40,368 nt of DNA from NCBI GenBank assembly GCA_029266455.1, contig JAQSWV010000024.1, forward strand, positions 1 to 40,368, read 5' to 3'. Below, one piece after another: positions 19,040-28,202 of the stretch. The DNA comes from Nocardioidaceae bacterium. Its GTDB lineage: Bacteria > Actinomycetota > Actinomycetes > Propionibacteriales > Nocardioidaceae. Position numbers and translations under genes: made by a program. Below the pieces are notes generated by a model. That model made no database searches, was not told where the DNA came from, and saw only the letters and a program-made list of their open reading frames with translations. The first letter of the stretch is position 1. Each line of letters starts with the position of its first letter.

Positions 19040-20503
19040 TCAGATGCTGCCCCGGCTCCGCCAGGTGCGCTCGAACGGCAGCCGCCAGGCCTGCGGTGCG
19101 ATCAGCTGATGGATGGAGTTCGGCCCCCACGACCCCGGCTCGTAGGTACGCACCGGCGGCGGATCGGCGAGCAGCGGGCGGGAGATGTCCCAGAGCCGCT
19201 CGATCCCCGATGCGGTGGTGAACAGGGTGTGGTCGTCGCGCAGGGCGTCGTGGATGAGCCGCTCGTACGCCTCCAGCACCGCGCCCTCGCGACCGGTCTC
19301 CTCGAGGGCGAACTGCAGGCTCAGCTTGTCGAGCTTCATGCCGGTGCCGGGTTTCTTGCCGTAGAACGACAGCGACAGCTTCGACGCCTCCGCGAGGTCG
19401 AAGGTCAGGTGGTCCGGGCCGTGCGCGCCCACCCCCGAGCCCTGCGGGAACATCGACTTCGGCGGCTCACGGAACGCGATCGAGATGATCCGCGCACCCT
19501 CGGCCAGGCGCTTGCCCGTCCGCAGGAAGAACGGGACACCGGCCCAGCGCCAGTTGTCGATCTCGAGCTTGAGGGCCACGAACGTGTCGGTGTCCGACTG
19601 CGGGCTGACACCCGGCTCGTCACGATAGCCGGCGTACTGACCGCGCACGACGTTGTGTGGCTCGATCGGCTTCATCGAACGGAAGACCTTGTTCTTCTCC
19701 TCGCCGATCGCCTCCGGGGCGAGCGCGGTGGGCGGCTCCATCGCCATGAACGCCGCCACCTGCATCAGGTGGGTGACGACCATGTCCTTGTAGGCACCGA
19801 TCGACTCGTAGAACTTCGCCCGGCCCTCCAGGCCCAGCCTCTCGGGCACGTCGATCTGCACGTGGTCGATGAACTGGCGGTTCCAGATCGGCTCGAACAA
19901 GCCGTTGGCGAAGCGGAACGCGAGAATGTTCTGCGCCGCCTCCTTGCCCAGGAAGTGGTCGATCCGGAAGATCTGCGACTCGTCGAACACCTTGTGCAGG
20001 TCGGCGTTGAGCTCGACCGCGCTCTCCAGGTCGGTGCCGAACGGCTTCTCCATGATGATGCGCGAGCGCTCCACCAGCTTCGCCTGCTCGAGCGTGTCCA
20101 CCACCTGCAGGGCCGCGTTGGGCGGCACGGACAGGTAGTGCAGGCGGCGCGCGGTCTCCCCCAGCGCCTCCTCGCACTCGGCGACCGCGTCGGCCAGCGC
20201 CTGTGGCCCCTCGGTCTGTGGGACGTAGTGCAGCAGCGCGCAGAAGTCGTCCCACTGCTCCTCCGACACCGGCCGGGGGCTGAACTCGTCAACCGCCTTG
20301 CGCGCGAACTTGCGGAACTCGTCGTCGTCGAACTCGTCGAGCGACGTCCCGAGGATGCGACAGCTCGGCACCAGTCCCGCCTGGGACAGGTGCATCAGCC
20401 CAGGCAGCAGCTTGCGCTTCGCCAGGTCGCCGGTGGCGCCGAACAGCACGATGACGTGCGGGTCGACGGGGCTCATGCTGCTGCCACTGATGTCACGCGC
20501 CAT
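19040..20503 (-). CDS. zwf: Glucose-6-phosphate dehydrogenase
   Basis: 487 residues. Oxidises glucose-6-phosphate to 6-phosphogluconolactone with NADP+, entry to the pentose phosphate pathway. NADP-binding [11 protein letters not shown] (21-31), EKPFGTDL (152-159) and the active-site RIDHFLGKE (180-188) are present, as is the C-terminal [18 protein letters not shown]. It is not next to opcA/tal/tkt, so it is probably a paralogue outside the main pentose-phosphate operon. The start could be this ATG or the in-frame GTG at 20512, which overlaps the stop of a 13-codon leader frame (see 20509-20550). Confidence 0.93.
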   Translation of the reverse strand: MARDISGSSMSPVDPHVIVLFGATGDLAKRKLLPGLMHLSQAGLVPSCRILGTSLDEFDDDEFRKFARKAVDEFSPRPVSEEQWDDFCALLHYVPQTEGPQALADAVAECEEALGETARRLHYLSVPPNAALQVVDTLEQAKLVERSRIIMEKPFGTDLESAVELNADLHKVFDESQIFRIDHFLGKEAAQNILAFRFANGLFEPIWNRQFIDHVQIDVPERLGLEGRAKFYESIGAYKDMVVTHLMQVAAFMAMEPPTALAPEAIGEEKNKVFRSMKPIEPHNVVRGQYAGYRDEPGVSPQSDTDTFVALKLEIDNWRWAGVPFFLRTGKRLAEGARIISIAFREPPKSMFPQGSGVGAHGPDHLTFDLAEASKLSLSFYGKKPGTGMKLDKLSLQFALEETGREGAVLEAYERLIHDALRDDHTLFTTASGIERLWDISRPLLADPPPVRTYEPGSWGPNSIHQLIAPQAWRLPFERTWRSRGSI

Positions 20504-20508
20504 GTCGT

Positions 20509-20550
20509 TCACAGGGTCCAGACTCCACCCAGGGACCTGTTGTGCGCCAT
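20509..20550 (-). other. Candidate 13-codon leader peptide overlapping the G6PD start
   Basis: ATG at 20550 follows GGAGGAAACG, the best ribosome binding site in this part of the window. The frame encodes [13 protein letters not shown] and stops at TGA (20509-20511), which overlaps an in-frame GTG of the downstream zwf gene (CTGTGA) and lies five bases before its ATG. This looks like a translationally coupled leader. A one-base sequence error fusing it to zwf is the alternative. Confidence 0.45.
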
Positions 20551-20567
20551 CGTTTCCTCCGCATGTC

Positions 20568-20607
20568 GGGCGTGGGGGGACAGATGACCCTCCTGTCGCC
20601 CACGCCC
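20568..20607. terminator. Strong hairpin downstream of the response regulator
   Basis: Left arm GGGCGTGGGGGGACAG (20568-20583), nine-base loop, right arm CTGTCGCCCACGCCC (20593-20607). It pairs as 9 bp plus 4-5 bp with a small internal bulge. It begins 15 bases after the LuxR regulator stop and lies just upstream of the zwf leader frame. Probably the terminator of the two-component operon. Confidence 0.7.
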
Positions 20608-20622
20608 GCTCGGGCCGCCTCT

Positions 20623-21354
20623 TCAGACCAGGCGTCGGGCAGCCGCCCAGCGCGTGAGCTCGTGCCGGCTCGACAGCTGCAGCTTGCGCAGCACGCTGGA
20701 GACATGCGTCTCCACGGTCTTGATGGAGATCACCAGCTCTCGGGCGACCTCCTTGTACGCGTAGCCCCTGGCGATGAGGCGCATCACCTCGCGTTCCCGC
20801 TCGGTCAGGCGGTCGAGGTCCTCGTCGATGTCGGCGACCGCCACCTGGCCGGCAAACGCGTCGAGGACGAAGCCCGCCAGCCGTGGCGAGAAGACGGCGT
20901 CCCCGTCGCCCACCCTGCGGATCGCCGCCACCAGCTCCGGTCCGGTGATGGTCTTGGTGACGTAGCCCCGCGCGCCCGCACGAATCACCGCGATGACGTC
21001 CTCGGCGGCGTCGCTGACGCTCAGGGCGAGCACGCTCGTACGGCCCATCCGACCCTGCATCCGGCGCAGGACCTCCGTCGCCCCGCCGCCGGGCAGATGC
21101 ACGTCGAGCAGCACGACGTCCGGCGCCGTCGCCGTGATGGCGGCCACCGCCTGCTCCACGTCGCCGGCCTCCGCCACGACCTCGACGGCGCCGCCGAGCT
21201 CGGAGCGCACCCCGGCACGGAACATCTGGTGGTCGTCCACCAGGACCACCCGGGGCAGCGCCGGGTCGGGCCCGGCGGAGGATCCACCCGGCCCCTGCGC
21301 ATCCCGTGGTGGCGTGGGGCCGATCGGATCCGGGGTGGGCGGGTCGCTGGTCAT
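20623..21354 (-). CDS. LuxR/NarL-family response regulator
   Basis: 243 residues. The receiver domain has the acidic pair Asp40-Asp41 ([10 protein letters not shown]), the phospho-acceptor Asp84 ([11 protein letters not shown]) and Lys134 (YVTKTITG). A C-terminal LuxR helix-turn-helix (about 181-240) has the typical [15 protein letters not shown] and [14 protein letters not shown]. The first 30 residues are Pro-rich and disordered. The ATG overlaps the sensor kinase stop (ATGA, 21351-21354), so the two are translated as a pair. An in-frame extension upstream lies inside the kinase gene and is not used. Confidence 0.94.
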   Translation of the reverse strand: MTSDPPTPDPIGPTPPRDAQGPGGSSAGPDPALPRVVLVDDHQMFRAGVRSELGGAVEVVAEAGDVEQAVAAITATAPDVVLLDVHLPGGGATEVLRRMQGRMGRTSVLALSVSDAAEDVIAVIRAGARGYVTKTITGPELVAAIRRVGDGDAVFSPRLAGFVLDAFAGQVAVADIDEDLDRLTEREREVMRLIARGYAYKEVARELVISIKTVETHVSSVLRKLQLSSRHELTRWAAARRLV

Positions 21355-22703
21355 CGGGATGCTCCCTCGTCCTGGTCGACCGGGCGTGGCAGCACCAGCC
21401 GGATCTCCGTGCCTTCGCCGGCTGCGCTGCGGACGGTGGCCTCGCCGCCGTGGCGACGCATCCGGTCGCGGACCGATCCCCGCAGTCCCAGTCGCTCGAG
21501 CGGCACCGCCGCGGGGTCGAAGCCGCATCCCCGGTCGCGGACGAAGACCTCGACGTGGCTCCGCTGGACCTCGGCGTACACGTCCACGCGGTCGGCCCCG
21601 GAGTGCTGGGCCGCGTTGAGCACCGCCTCACGGGTGGCCCGTACCAGCGCCTGGGTGTCGCGGTCGAGGGTGGTGTCGGCGACCACGACGAGCTCGACGG
21701 GTACGGCCTGCTCCTCCTCCACCTCGGCCACGGCCCTGGCCAGTGCCGACGCAAGCGTCGCCGGGCTGCCGTCCGGGTCGGCCGTCCTCTCCTGGGCCCC
21801 GAAGAGCCACGCTCGCAGCTCGCGCTCCTGCTTGCGGGCCAGCGTGGCGACCGTGCGCTCGTCGCCGGCATGCCGCTGCAGCAGTGCCAGCGTCTGGAGC
21901 ACCGAGTCGTGCAGGTGCGCGGCCACGTCGGCGCGCTCCTGCGCGCGTACCCGCTCCGACCGCTCGGCCCCCAGCTCGCGGACGAGCCTGGTGACCCACG
22001 GGCCCAGCAGCAGGGCCACGCCGGCCAGCGCCAGCACCAGGGCGATCACCACGTCGTCGAGCAGGCTCCAGCCGGCGGACTGCGCCACCAGCACCGAGAT
22101 CGCGGTGACGACGAGCGCCCCACCGAGCACCAGCCGGATCAGGGCCCCGCGGGTGTCGGCGCCCAGCACCAGCCCCAGCACGGGCAACCCGGGCGAGCGG
22201 TCGGTCCAGCGAGCCCGCTGCACCTGGTCGGCCTGCCACCACACCAGCGCGACACCGGCGGCTCCGGCCAGCACCGGGATGACGAACGGGCCGAACGACC
22301 CTGCGCGTGCGGAGAGCAGCACCACCCCGAGGCCGATCACGCCGAGCGCGACCGCCTGACCGGAGTCGCCGCGCCGCCGCACCCCGGCCGGGGCGACACC
22401 GGTGCGCCGGCCCTGACGGGTGGCAGCATCCAGTCCGGGCGCGGCGCTGTCCCCAGGAGGAGCCTCCTGCGGCAGCAGGCCCCAGAGCAGGCCGTAGGCC
22501 AGGACCCCGGCACCGCCGAGCCCGACGCCCACGACCAGCGCGATCCGTACCGCCAGCACGCTGACACCGAGATGCTCGGCCAGCCCGGCGGCCACCCCCG
22601 CGACCATCCGGCCGTCAAGGGGACGCACGGCCCGGCGGTACGGGAGGCCGTCCGACGCACGTCCGGCAGCCGCTCCGGCTCGCGCTGCGGTCGACGTCGT
22701 CAC
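21351..22703 (-). CDS. PspC-domain sensor histidine kinase (NarL-partner type)
   Basis: About 450 residues. The N-terminal PspC domain ([24 protein letters not shown], then a TM helix) is followed by further transmembrane segments up to about residue 235. A dimerisation/phosphoacceptor region ([17 protein letters not shown], the His before Asp is the likely phosphosite) comes next. The HATPase domain shows [13 protein letters not shown] (N box), RDRGCGFDP (G1) and GLRGSVRDR (G2). A GTG at 22721 would add six residues; neither GTG has a convincing Shine-Dalgarno. The pair probably senses membrane state through PspC, and is divergent from another PspC gene. Confidence 0.92.
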   Translation of the reverse strand: MTTSTAARAGAAAGRASDGLPYRRAVRPLDGRMVAGVAAGLAEHLGVSVLAVRIALVVGVGLGGAGVLAYGLLWGLLPQEAPPGDSAAPGLDAATRQGRRTGVAPAGVRRRGDSGQAVALGVIGLGVVLLSARAGSFGPFVIPVLAGAAGVALVWWQADQVQRARWTDRSPGLPVLGLVLGADTRGALIRLVLGGALVVTAISVLVAQSAGWSLLDDVVIALVLALAGVALLLGPWVTRLVRELGAERSERVRAQERADVAAHLHDSVLQTLALLQRHAGDERTVATLARKQERELRAWLFGAQERTADPDGSPATLASALARAVAEVEEEQAVPVELVVVADTTLDRDTQALVRATREAVLNAAQHSGADRVDVYAEVQRSHVEVFVRDRGCGFDPAAVPLERLGLRGSVRDRMRRHGGEATVRSAAGEGTEIRLVLPRPVDQDEGASR

Positions 22704-22744
22704 CTCTCGATGCTCACACACCGGGTGCGCCCGCGACCATCAGC

Positions 22745-22804
22745 GACGACCCTGACCATCCCCTGCATGCCGGCCGCGGGCCTCAGGTCCGGACCAGGGT
22801 CGTC
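22745..22804. promoter_or_regulatory. Inverted repeat in the divergent PspC/two-component promoter region
   Basis: GACGACCCTG at 22745-22754 and its exact complement CAGGGTCGTC at 22795-22804 are separated by 40 bp, between the sensor kinase and the divergent PspC gene. GACCATC is also directly repeated at about 22736 and 22754. Spaced dyads of this kind could be LuxR-regulator half sites for coordinated control of both genes. No experimental or consensus support. Confidence 0.4.
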
Positions 22805-22837
22805 CCCTATGGTCCCCGCGGCCACGGGACGCCCACG

Positions 22838-24256
22838 ATGGTGGACATGGACGAGACGACCACGGCACCACCGCCGGACGCGGCGTTCGACGCGTCCCGG
22901 CTGCGAACGGTGCTGGAGCTGCGCCGGCCCGTCGACGACCGGATCGTGGCCGGCGTCTGCACCGGCCTGGCCCGCTACCTGCGGCTGGACCCGGTGGTCG
23001 TCCGCGTGCTGCTGGCGACGTTGTCGGTCGTCGGCGGGCTCGGGCTCATCGTGTACGCGACGGTCTGGTTGCTGACCCCCGAGGAGGGCAGCGACCGGGC
23101 ACCGCTCGGCCAGGTCGATGCGCTGCACCGCGGAGGTACGCGCACGGTCGTCCTGCTGCTGGCGGCCGCGCTCGCCGTGACGGCGATCGTGGGGCCGGGC
23201 GTGCTGTGGTGGGGTCCGTGGCCGGGCCTGGTGGTCGTCGGCGTTATCGCCTGGCTCCTGATCCGCGACCGCGACCGCGGCGACGACGGCACCGGGAGCG
23301 GTCCGGACAGCGGCACAGGTACGGGTGCGAGTGCGGGCGCCGGCCCAGGCACGGGTGCGGGTCCGGGCTCGAGTGCAGGTCCCGGCACGAGTGCAGGCCC
23401 GGGCACGGGTGCGGACGCCGGCCGAGGCACGGGTACGGATCCGGGTGCGGGCGTGGGAACTGGCGACGGCCCGCACAGCGGGGCAACCGCGAGCGAGGCC
23501 GTCGTCCCGGCCGGGGAGACCCCGGACGAGACCACGCGGCTGCTGTCCGGCGGGGCACCGGCCGGCGCACCAGCGACCCCGCCCCCTGACCGGCCGGCTG
23601 CGTCGCCGCCGGGGGCCTCGGCCGCGCGACCCCCCTCCGGCCCCTCCCCCCGGAACGCACGGCGTGACGGCGGGCGGCTGACCCTGCTTGCGCTAGGGCT
23701 GGTGGGACTCGTGCTGGCCGGTGCATGGGTCGCCGACCGTGTCGGGGAGCCGGTCGATGCGCCGGTGGTCGTCGCAGTCGCGCTGGGTGTGGTGGGGTCG
23801 GCCCTGCTGGTCGGGACGATGCTCGGCAACGGCCGGCCGCTGGTGGTCCCGGCGCTGCTTCTCGGTGGAGCGCTCGCGGTCACGTCCGCGATCCCCAGCT
23901 GGACGGTCGGTGAGCGTCGCGTGTCTCCCGCGAGCGCCGCCGCGGTCGAGGACTCGTACGAGCTGGGCGTCGGCAGGCAGCTCATCGACCTGGGTGGCGT
24001 CAGTGACGTGGACGCGCTGGACGGTCGCGTGGTCCGCGTCGAGACGGGGGTCGGCGAGACCGTGGTCGTTGTCCCCCCGGGGACCGACCTGACCATCGAC
24101 GCCGACGTGGGGGCAGGTGAGCTGGACATCCTCGGCTCCCGGATCGAGCACGGGCCTGACAGCAGCCTGCGGTACTCCGACCCGGATACCGCGGCGCCGG
24201 ACCTCGAGCTGGTGCTCCGCAACCAGCTCGGACGCATCGAGGTGGAGCGAGGATGA
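22838..24256 (+). CDS. PspC-domain polytopic membrane protein
   Basis: 472 residues. The N-terminal PspC domain (about 30-80: RPVDDRIVAGVCTGLARYLRLDP plus a TM helix) is followed by two TM segments (103-141), a Gly/Thr/Pro/Ser low-complexity linker (149-290), three TM segments (about 296-360), and a C-terminal extracytoplasmic beta-rich domain (about 385-472) with repeated short strands such as VRVETGVGETVVVVPPG. The C-terminal part resembles the LiaF-type envelope-stress domain, by pattern only. An ATG at 22847 is an alternative start. The stop overlaps the start of the next small gene. It is probably the output or partner of the divergent PspC kinase system. Confidence 0.85.
   Translation: MVDMDETTTAPPPDAAFDASRLRTVLELRRPVDDRIVAGVCTGLARYLRLDPVVVRVLLATLSVVGGLGLIVYATVWLLTPEEGSDRAPLGQVDALHRGGTRTVVLLLAAALAVTAIVGPGVLWWGPWPGLVVVGVIAWLLIRDRDRGDDGTGSGPDSGTGTGASAGAGPGTGAGPGSSAGPGTSAGPGTGADAGRGTGTDPGAGVGTGDGPHSGATASEAVVPAGETPDETTRLLSGGAPAGAPATPPPDRPAASPPGASAARPPSGPSPRNARRDGGRLTLLALGLVGLVLAGAWVADRVGEPVDAPVVVAVALGVVGSALLVGTMLGNGRPLVVPALLLGGALAVTSAIPSWTVGERRVSPASAAAVEDSYELGVGRQLIDLGGVSDVDALDGRVVRVETGVGETVVVVPPGTDLTIDADVGAGELDILGSRIEHGPDSSLRYSDPDTAAPDLELVLRNQLGRIEVERG
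23282..23473 (+). repeat. Coding low-complexity GTGAGPG-type repeat
   Basis: Residues about 149-212 of the PspC membrane protein are built from short degenerate units such as GPGTGAGPG and SAGPGTSAG, encoded by imperfect GGYRCGRGTGCG-like hexamers/dodecamers. A flexible linker between the cytoplasmic/membrane part and the distal membrane block; likely variable in length between strains. Confidence 0.7.
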
Positions 24257-24438
24257 GACGGCACCCGATCGACGTGGTGAGCCTGGTGGCCGGCCTGGTG
24301 GTCGTGCTCGGCGTCCTGGGCTGGGCGCTGTGGTGGACCGACACCGTGGCAGCCGAGGACTTCTCCTGGCTGGTCCCCATCGGGCTGGTCGTCGCCGGCG
24401 CCACCGGGATCGCCGCCTCGCTGCGCTCGCCGGACTGA
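24253..24438 (+). CDS. Small two-helix membrane protein
   Basis: 61 residues with two hydrophobic helices (about 9-28 and 40-56) separated by a short loop with WWTDTVAAEDF. The ATG overlaps the stop of the PspC gene (ATGA), indicating co-translation. Not assigned to a named family. Its position suggests it works with the PspC membrane protein, perhaps as a subunit. Confidence 0.8.
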   Translation: MRRHPIDVVSLVAGLVVVLGVLGWALWWTDTVAAEDFSWLVPIGLVVAGATGIAASLRSPD

Positions 24439-24513
24439 CCCGGCCCGCCGTACCGACCCGGTGCGGGGCGCTCGACGGCCGCCGCCCCGGCCGACACGCG
24501 GCGCACTAGACAG

Positions 24514-24584
24514 GCGAAAACTGCGCCTCCACGGCGCTGCAGCGCCCTAGGAGTGCCGCTTTCGCAGCCCACCCTGCGAAAACT
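24514..24584. promoter_or_regulatory. Dyad-rich region upstream of the ABC exporter operon
   Basis: Three nested signals lie in the 200-bp gap before the ABC genes. A perfect 14-bp palindrome GGCGCTGCAGCGCC lies at 24533-24546. An inverted repeat TTTCGCAG-N6-CTGCGAAA lies at 24560-24581. GCGAAAACT is directly repeated at 24514-24522 and 24576-24584. The 24514-24565 stretch as a whole is an imperfect 52-bp dyad centred on the palindrome. Likely an operator/promoter; the binding protein is unknown. Confidence 0.55.
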
Positions 24585-24642
24585 CCCAGGCGGCAGTAAT
24601 CCGTTCGCCCCGCACCCGCCGGTTCCGTACCGTTGCGGGGCT

Positions 24643-26367
24643 ATGCGCATTCTCCCGCTCGCCGACCCGGGTACGCCCGACGTCCGCTCGCCCGGCCGCC
24701 TGCTGTGGTGGCTGGCGCGCGGTCAGTGGCCGACCCTGCTCGGGGCCATGGCGTTCGGGATCGTGTGGATGCTGGCGCAGGCGGTGATGCCGGCCCTGGT
24801 CGGCAAGGCGATCGACGAGGGGGTCACCGCCCGGGACGCCTCGGCGCTGGCGGCGTGGGCGGGGGCGCTGGCGGCGGTCGGCCTCGTCCAGACCGGAGCG
24901 GGGGTCATGCGTCACCGCTTCTCGGTGACGAACTGGCTGACCGCCGCCTACCGCGTGGTGCAGCTGGTGACCCGCCGGGCCACGCACGTGGGCGCCGGAC
25001 TGCCGCAGCGGGTCGCCACCGGTGAGGTCGTCAGCGTCGGCTCCAGCGACCTGCCCAACTTCGGGAACGTCATGGACGTCGCCGGCCGCGCCGCGGGCGC
25101 CGTCGTGTCGTTCGTCGTGGTCGCGGCGATCCTGCTGCACACGTCGCAGACGCTGGGGCTCGTGGTTCTCATCGGGGTGCCGGTGCTGCTGTTCGCCATC
25201 GGCCCGCTGCTGCGGCCGCTGCAGGTGCGCACCTTGTCCCAGCGCGAGATGACGGGTCGGCTGAACAGCCAGGCGACCGACATCGTCGGCGGCCTTCGGG
25301 TCCTGCGCGGGATCGGCGGTGAGGACGTCTTCCACGACCAGTACGCCCGCGAGTCCCAGCGCGTACGCGCCGCAGGCGTCCGCGTGGGCAGGATGCAGGC
25401 GCTGCTCGACGCGCTGCAGATCCTGCTGCCGGGAGTCCTGGTGGTCCTCGTGGTGTGGCTCGGGGCCCGGCTGGCGGTCGCCGGTGCGATCAGTCCCGGG
25501 GAGCTCGTCGCGTTCTACGGCTACGCGGCGTTCCTGGTGGTGCCGTTGCGCACGGCCACCGAGTTCGCCAACAAGCTGATCCGCGCACTGGTGGCCGCCC
25601 GACGCTTCTGCTCGGTGTGGGCCGTCGAGCCCGCGATCACCGACCCCGCCGGCCCGATGCCACTTCCGCCGGCCGGCGCGCTGTTCGACCGGGAGTCAGG
25701 TCTCGTGGTGACACCCGGCCTTCTCACCGCGGTGGTGGCCGCTGCTCCGGACCACGCCGCCCGCATCGCCGACCGGCTGGGCCGCTACGTCGACGGCGAC
25801 GTGACGTACGGCGGTGTGCCACTGGACGCCGCGACGCGCACCCAGGTGCGCCGGCGGATCCTGGTCAGCGACGCCAGCAGCACCGTGTTCTCGGGGCCGC
25901 TGCGCCACGCGGTCGACCCGTGGGGCACGGCGGACGAGCCGACGCTGGCCGACGCGCTCACCGCCGCCTCGGGTGACGACGTGCTCGAGTCGCTGCCGCA
26001 GGGCTGGGACACGGTGGTCGAGGAGCGTGGCCGCTCGCTGTCCGGCGGGCAGCGACAGCGCGTCGTGCTGGCCCGTGCGCTGGTCGCCGACCCGGACGTG
26101 CTGGTGCTGGTGGAGCCGACCTCGGCCGTCGACGCCCACACCGAGGCGCGCATCGCTGCGACTCTTGCCGAGCGCCGTCGGGGGCGCACCACGGTGGTGA
26201 CGACGTCGAGCCCGCTGCTGCTCGACCGGGTCGACGAGGTCGCCCTCGTCGTCGACGGGCGGGTGGTCGCCACGGGCACCCATCACGACCTCCTGCGCAC
26301 CGACGCGCGCTACCGCCACGCAGTGACCCGCGACGACGAGGCGGCCGAGCTGGAGGGGGTCGGATGA
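24643..26367 (+). CDS. ABC exporter half-transporter with degenerate ATP-binding site
   Basis: 574 residues: an exporter transmembrane domain (six helices within about 30-325) and a nucleotide-binding domain (340-574). The domain keeps a perfect signature LSGGQRQR (466-473) but has no Walker A: the position reads LTAVVAAAPDHAARIADRL (361-379) with no Gly-Lys-Ser/Thr. Walker B is VLVLVEPTS, with Val instead of the metal-binding Asp but Glu491 kept. The Q-loop position is LVSDASST, and the switch His is Ser (VTTSSP). It must act with the next gene, which it overlaps by 4 bp. The ATG at 24643 has only a weak G-rich upstream; the frame upstream of it is not protein-like. Confidence 0.93.
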   Translation: MRILPLADPGTPDVRSPGRLLWWLARGQWPTLLGAMAFGIVWMLAQAVMPALVGKAIDEGVTARDASALAAWAGALAAVGLVQTGAGVMRHRFSVTNWLTAAYRVVQLVTRRATHVGAGLPQRVATGEVVSVGSSDLPNFGNVMDVAGRAAGAVVSFVVVAAILLHTSQTLGLVVLIGVPVLLFAIGPLLRPLQVRTLSQREMTGRLNSQATDIVGGLRVLRGIGGEDVFHDQYARESQRVRAAGVRVGRMQALLDALQILLPGVLVVLVVWLGARLAVAGAISPGELVAFYGYAAFLVVPLRTATEFANKLIRALVAARRFCSVWAVEPAITDPAGPMPLPPAGALFDRESGLVVTPGLLTAVVAAAPDHAARIADRLGRYVDGDVTYGGVPLDAATRTQVRRRILVSDASSTVFSGPLRHAVDPWGTADEPTLADALTAASGDDVLESLPQGWDTVVEERGRSLSGGQRQRVVLARALVADPDVLVLVEPTSAVDAHTEARIAATLAERRRGRTTVVTTSSPLLLDRVDEVALVVDGRVVATGTHHDLLRTDARYRHAVTRDDEAAELEGVG

Positions 26368-28202
26368 GCGAGCTGTTGCCCGTGGCCGACGGCGCCGAGC
26401 TGCGCCGCTACGCGCGCGGCCTCGCCCGCCGGCACCCGCGTGCCCTGACCCGGGTGGTGATCCTGCACTCCCTGGCCGCCCTGGCCGGCCTGGCCGGCCC
26501 CTGGCTGCTCGGCGACCTGGTGCAGAGCGTCGCCGGGGGCACCACGGCGGCCCACATCGACACGGTGGTCGCGTGGCTGGCGGGCTTCCTGCTGGCGCAG
26601 TTCGCGCTCGCCTACGCCGCCCGGTACGCCTCCACCGTCCTGGGCGAGCAGGCCCTGGCCGAGCTGCGCGAGGACTTCGTCGCCAACTCTCTGGCGCTGC
26701 CGGTGGGCACGGTCGAGCGCGCCGGCACCGGTGACCTGCTGACCAGGTCGTCCCGTGACGTCGACCAGCTGGGCTGGTCGCTGCGCTACGCCGTCCCTGA
26801 GACCCTGATCGCGCTGATCACGACGGTGCTCACGGTGACCGCCTGTCTGGTGGTCGGGCTCTGGGTGGCGGCGCCCCTGCTGCTGGCGGTTCCGTTCCTG
26901 TGGGCCGGCACCCGTTGGTACATCCGGCGCGCCCAGCCGGCCTACCTGGCCGAGCACGAGTCGTACGGCGCCATCAACGCCGTGCTCGCCGAGACGGTCG
27001 AGGGCGGCCGTACGGTCGAGGCGCTCGGCCTGGAGCGGACCCGGGTGGCGCTCATGGACCGGGCCATCGCGCGCTCGTTCCGGTGCGAGCGCCGGACCCT
27101 GCACCTGCGCACGGTCTTCTTCCCCACGATCGAGTTCGGCTACCTGGTGCCGACGGTGGGCACCCTGCTGCTGGGTGGCTGGCTGTACTCGCGTGGCCAG
27201 GTCGGGCTGGGCGAGGTCACCGCCGCAACCCTGTATGTGCAGCAGCTCATCGACCCGCTGGACCGCCTCATCTCGTGGCTCGACGAGCTGCAGATCGCGG
27301 GCACCTCACTGGCCCGGCTGCTGGGGGTCGCGCACGTGCCGGACGACCGGACGCCCACCGGCCGGGAGCCGGCCGACGAGCACCTGACGGCCTGCGACGT
27401 GCGCTTCTCCTACGTCGAGGGCCGAGACGTGTTGCACGGCATCGACCTCGACCTGCGGGTGGGCGAGCGGCTGGCCATGGTCGGTCCTTCCGGAGCCGGG
27501 AAGTCGACGCTGGGCCGGCTGCTCGCCGGGATCCATCCCCCCCGTACCGGCGACGTCGCCATCGGCGGCGTGGGGCTCACCGAGCTGCCCCTCGACGACC
27601 TGCGGCGGCACGTGGCCCTGGTGACACAGGAGCACCACGTCTTCGTCGGGTCGCTCCGCGACAACCTGGTGATGGCTCTCGACGGCGCGATGACCCACGC
27701 GACCGGCACCGGGGGCTGGTCGCCCGAGGTCGACCGGCGGCTGTACGAGGCGCTCGACGCGGTGGACGCGCTGCTGTGGGCAGAGGCGCTGCCGGACGGG
27801 CTCGACACCCGGGTGGGCTCGGGCGGGCACGTGCTCACGCCGGCGCAGGCCCAGCAGGTGGCACTGGCCCGGCTGGTCCTGGCCGACCCGCACACGCTCG
27901 TGCTCGACGAGGCGACGTCGCTGATCGACCCCCGCTCAGCCCGTCACCTGGAGCGGTCGCTGGCCGCGGTCCTCGAGGGGCGCACGGTGATCGCCATCGC
28001 GCACCGGCTCTTCTCGGCTCACGACGCCGACCGCGTGGCCGTCGTCGAGGACGGCGTCGTCGCCGAGATCGGGACCCACGACGAGCTGGTTGCCTCCGGA
28101 GGCTCGTACGCCGACCTGTGGCGCTCATGGCACGGAGAGCCGGCGAAGGCCGCCGTGGGCGGAGGCGGCGCGGTCACCGGCTGGGGGTCCGGCCCTCGCT
28201 GA
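26364..28202 (+). CDS. ABC exporter half-transporter with intact Walker motifs, degenerate signature
   Basis: 612 residues: a six-helix exporter domain (about 25-320) and a nucleotide-binding domain (340-600). Walker A GPSGAGKST (374-382), Q-loop Gln422 (LVTQEHH), Walker B TLVLDE (511-516) and switch His547 (AIAHR) are intact. The signature is LTPAQAQQ (491-498) instead of LSGGQ. This complements the partner encoded immediately upstream (ATGA overlap), giving one normal and one dead ATP site in the heterodimer. An insertion of about 20 residues (444-460) precedes the signature helix. The substrate is unknown; the gene overlaps the converging gamma-glutamyltransferase gene by 29 bp. Confidence 0.93.
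   Translation: MSELLPVADGAELRRYARGLARRHPRALTRVVILHSLAALAGLAGPWLLGDLVQSVAGGTTAAHIDTVVAWLAGFLLAQFALAYAARYASTVLGEQALAELREDFVANSLALPVGTVERAGTGDLLTRSSRDVDQLGWSLRYAVPETLIALITTVLTVTACLVVGLWVAAPLLLAVPFLWAGTRWYIRRAQPAYLAEHESYGAINAVLAETVEGGRTVEALGLERTRVALMDRAIARSFRCERRTLHLRTVFFPTIEFGYLVPTVGTLLLGGWLYSRGQVGLGEVTAATLYVQQLIDPLDRLISWLDELQIAGTSLARLLGVAHVPDDRTPTGREPADEHLTACDVRFSYVEGRDVLHGIDLDLRVGERLAMVGPSGAGKSTLGRLLAGIHPPRTGDVAIGGVGLTELPLDDLRRHVALVTQEHHVFVGSLRDNLVMALDGAMTHATGTGGWSPEVDRRLYEALDAVDALLWAEALPDGLDTRVGSGGHVLTPAQAQQVALARLVLADPHTLVLDEATSLIDPRSARHLERSLAAVLEGRTVIAIAHRLFSAHDADRVAVVEDGVVAEIGTHDELVASGGSYADLWRSWHGEPAKAAVGGGGAVTGWGSGPR

Noticed and set aside
20504-21871. Continuous minus-strand frame joining G6PD to an 800-bp upstream extension
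   Set aside because: The extension is out of frame with the response regulator and kinase, which occupy the same DNA; G6PD family homology begins only after 20503.
23282-23473. Repeat block as a non-coding array
   Set aside because: It stays in frame inside the PspC protein and encodes a Gly-rich linker, so it is coding low complexity.
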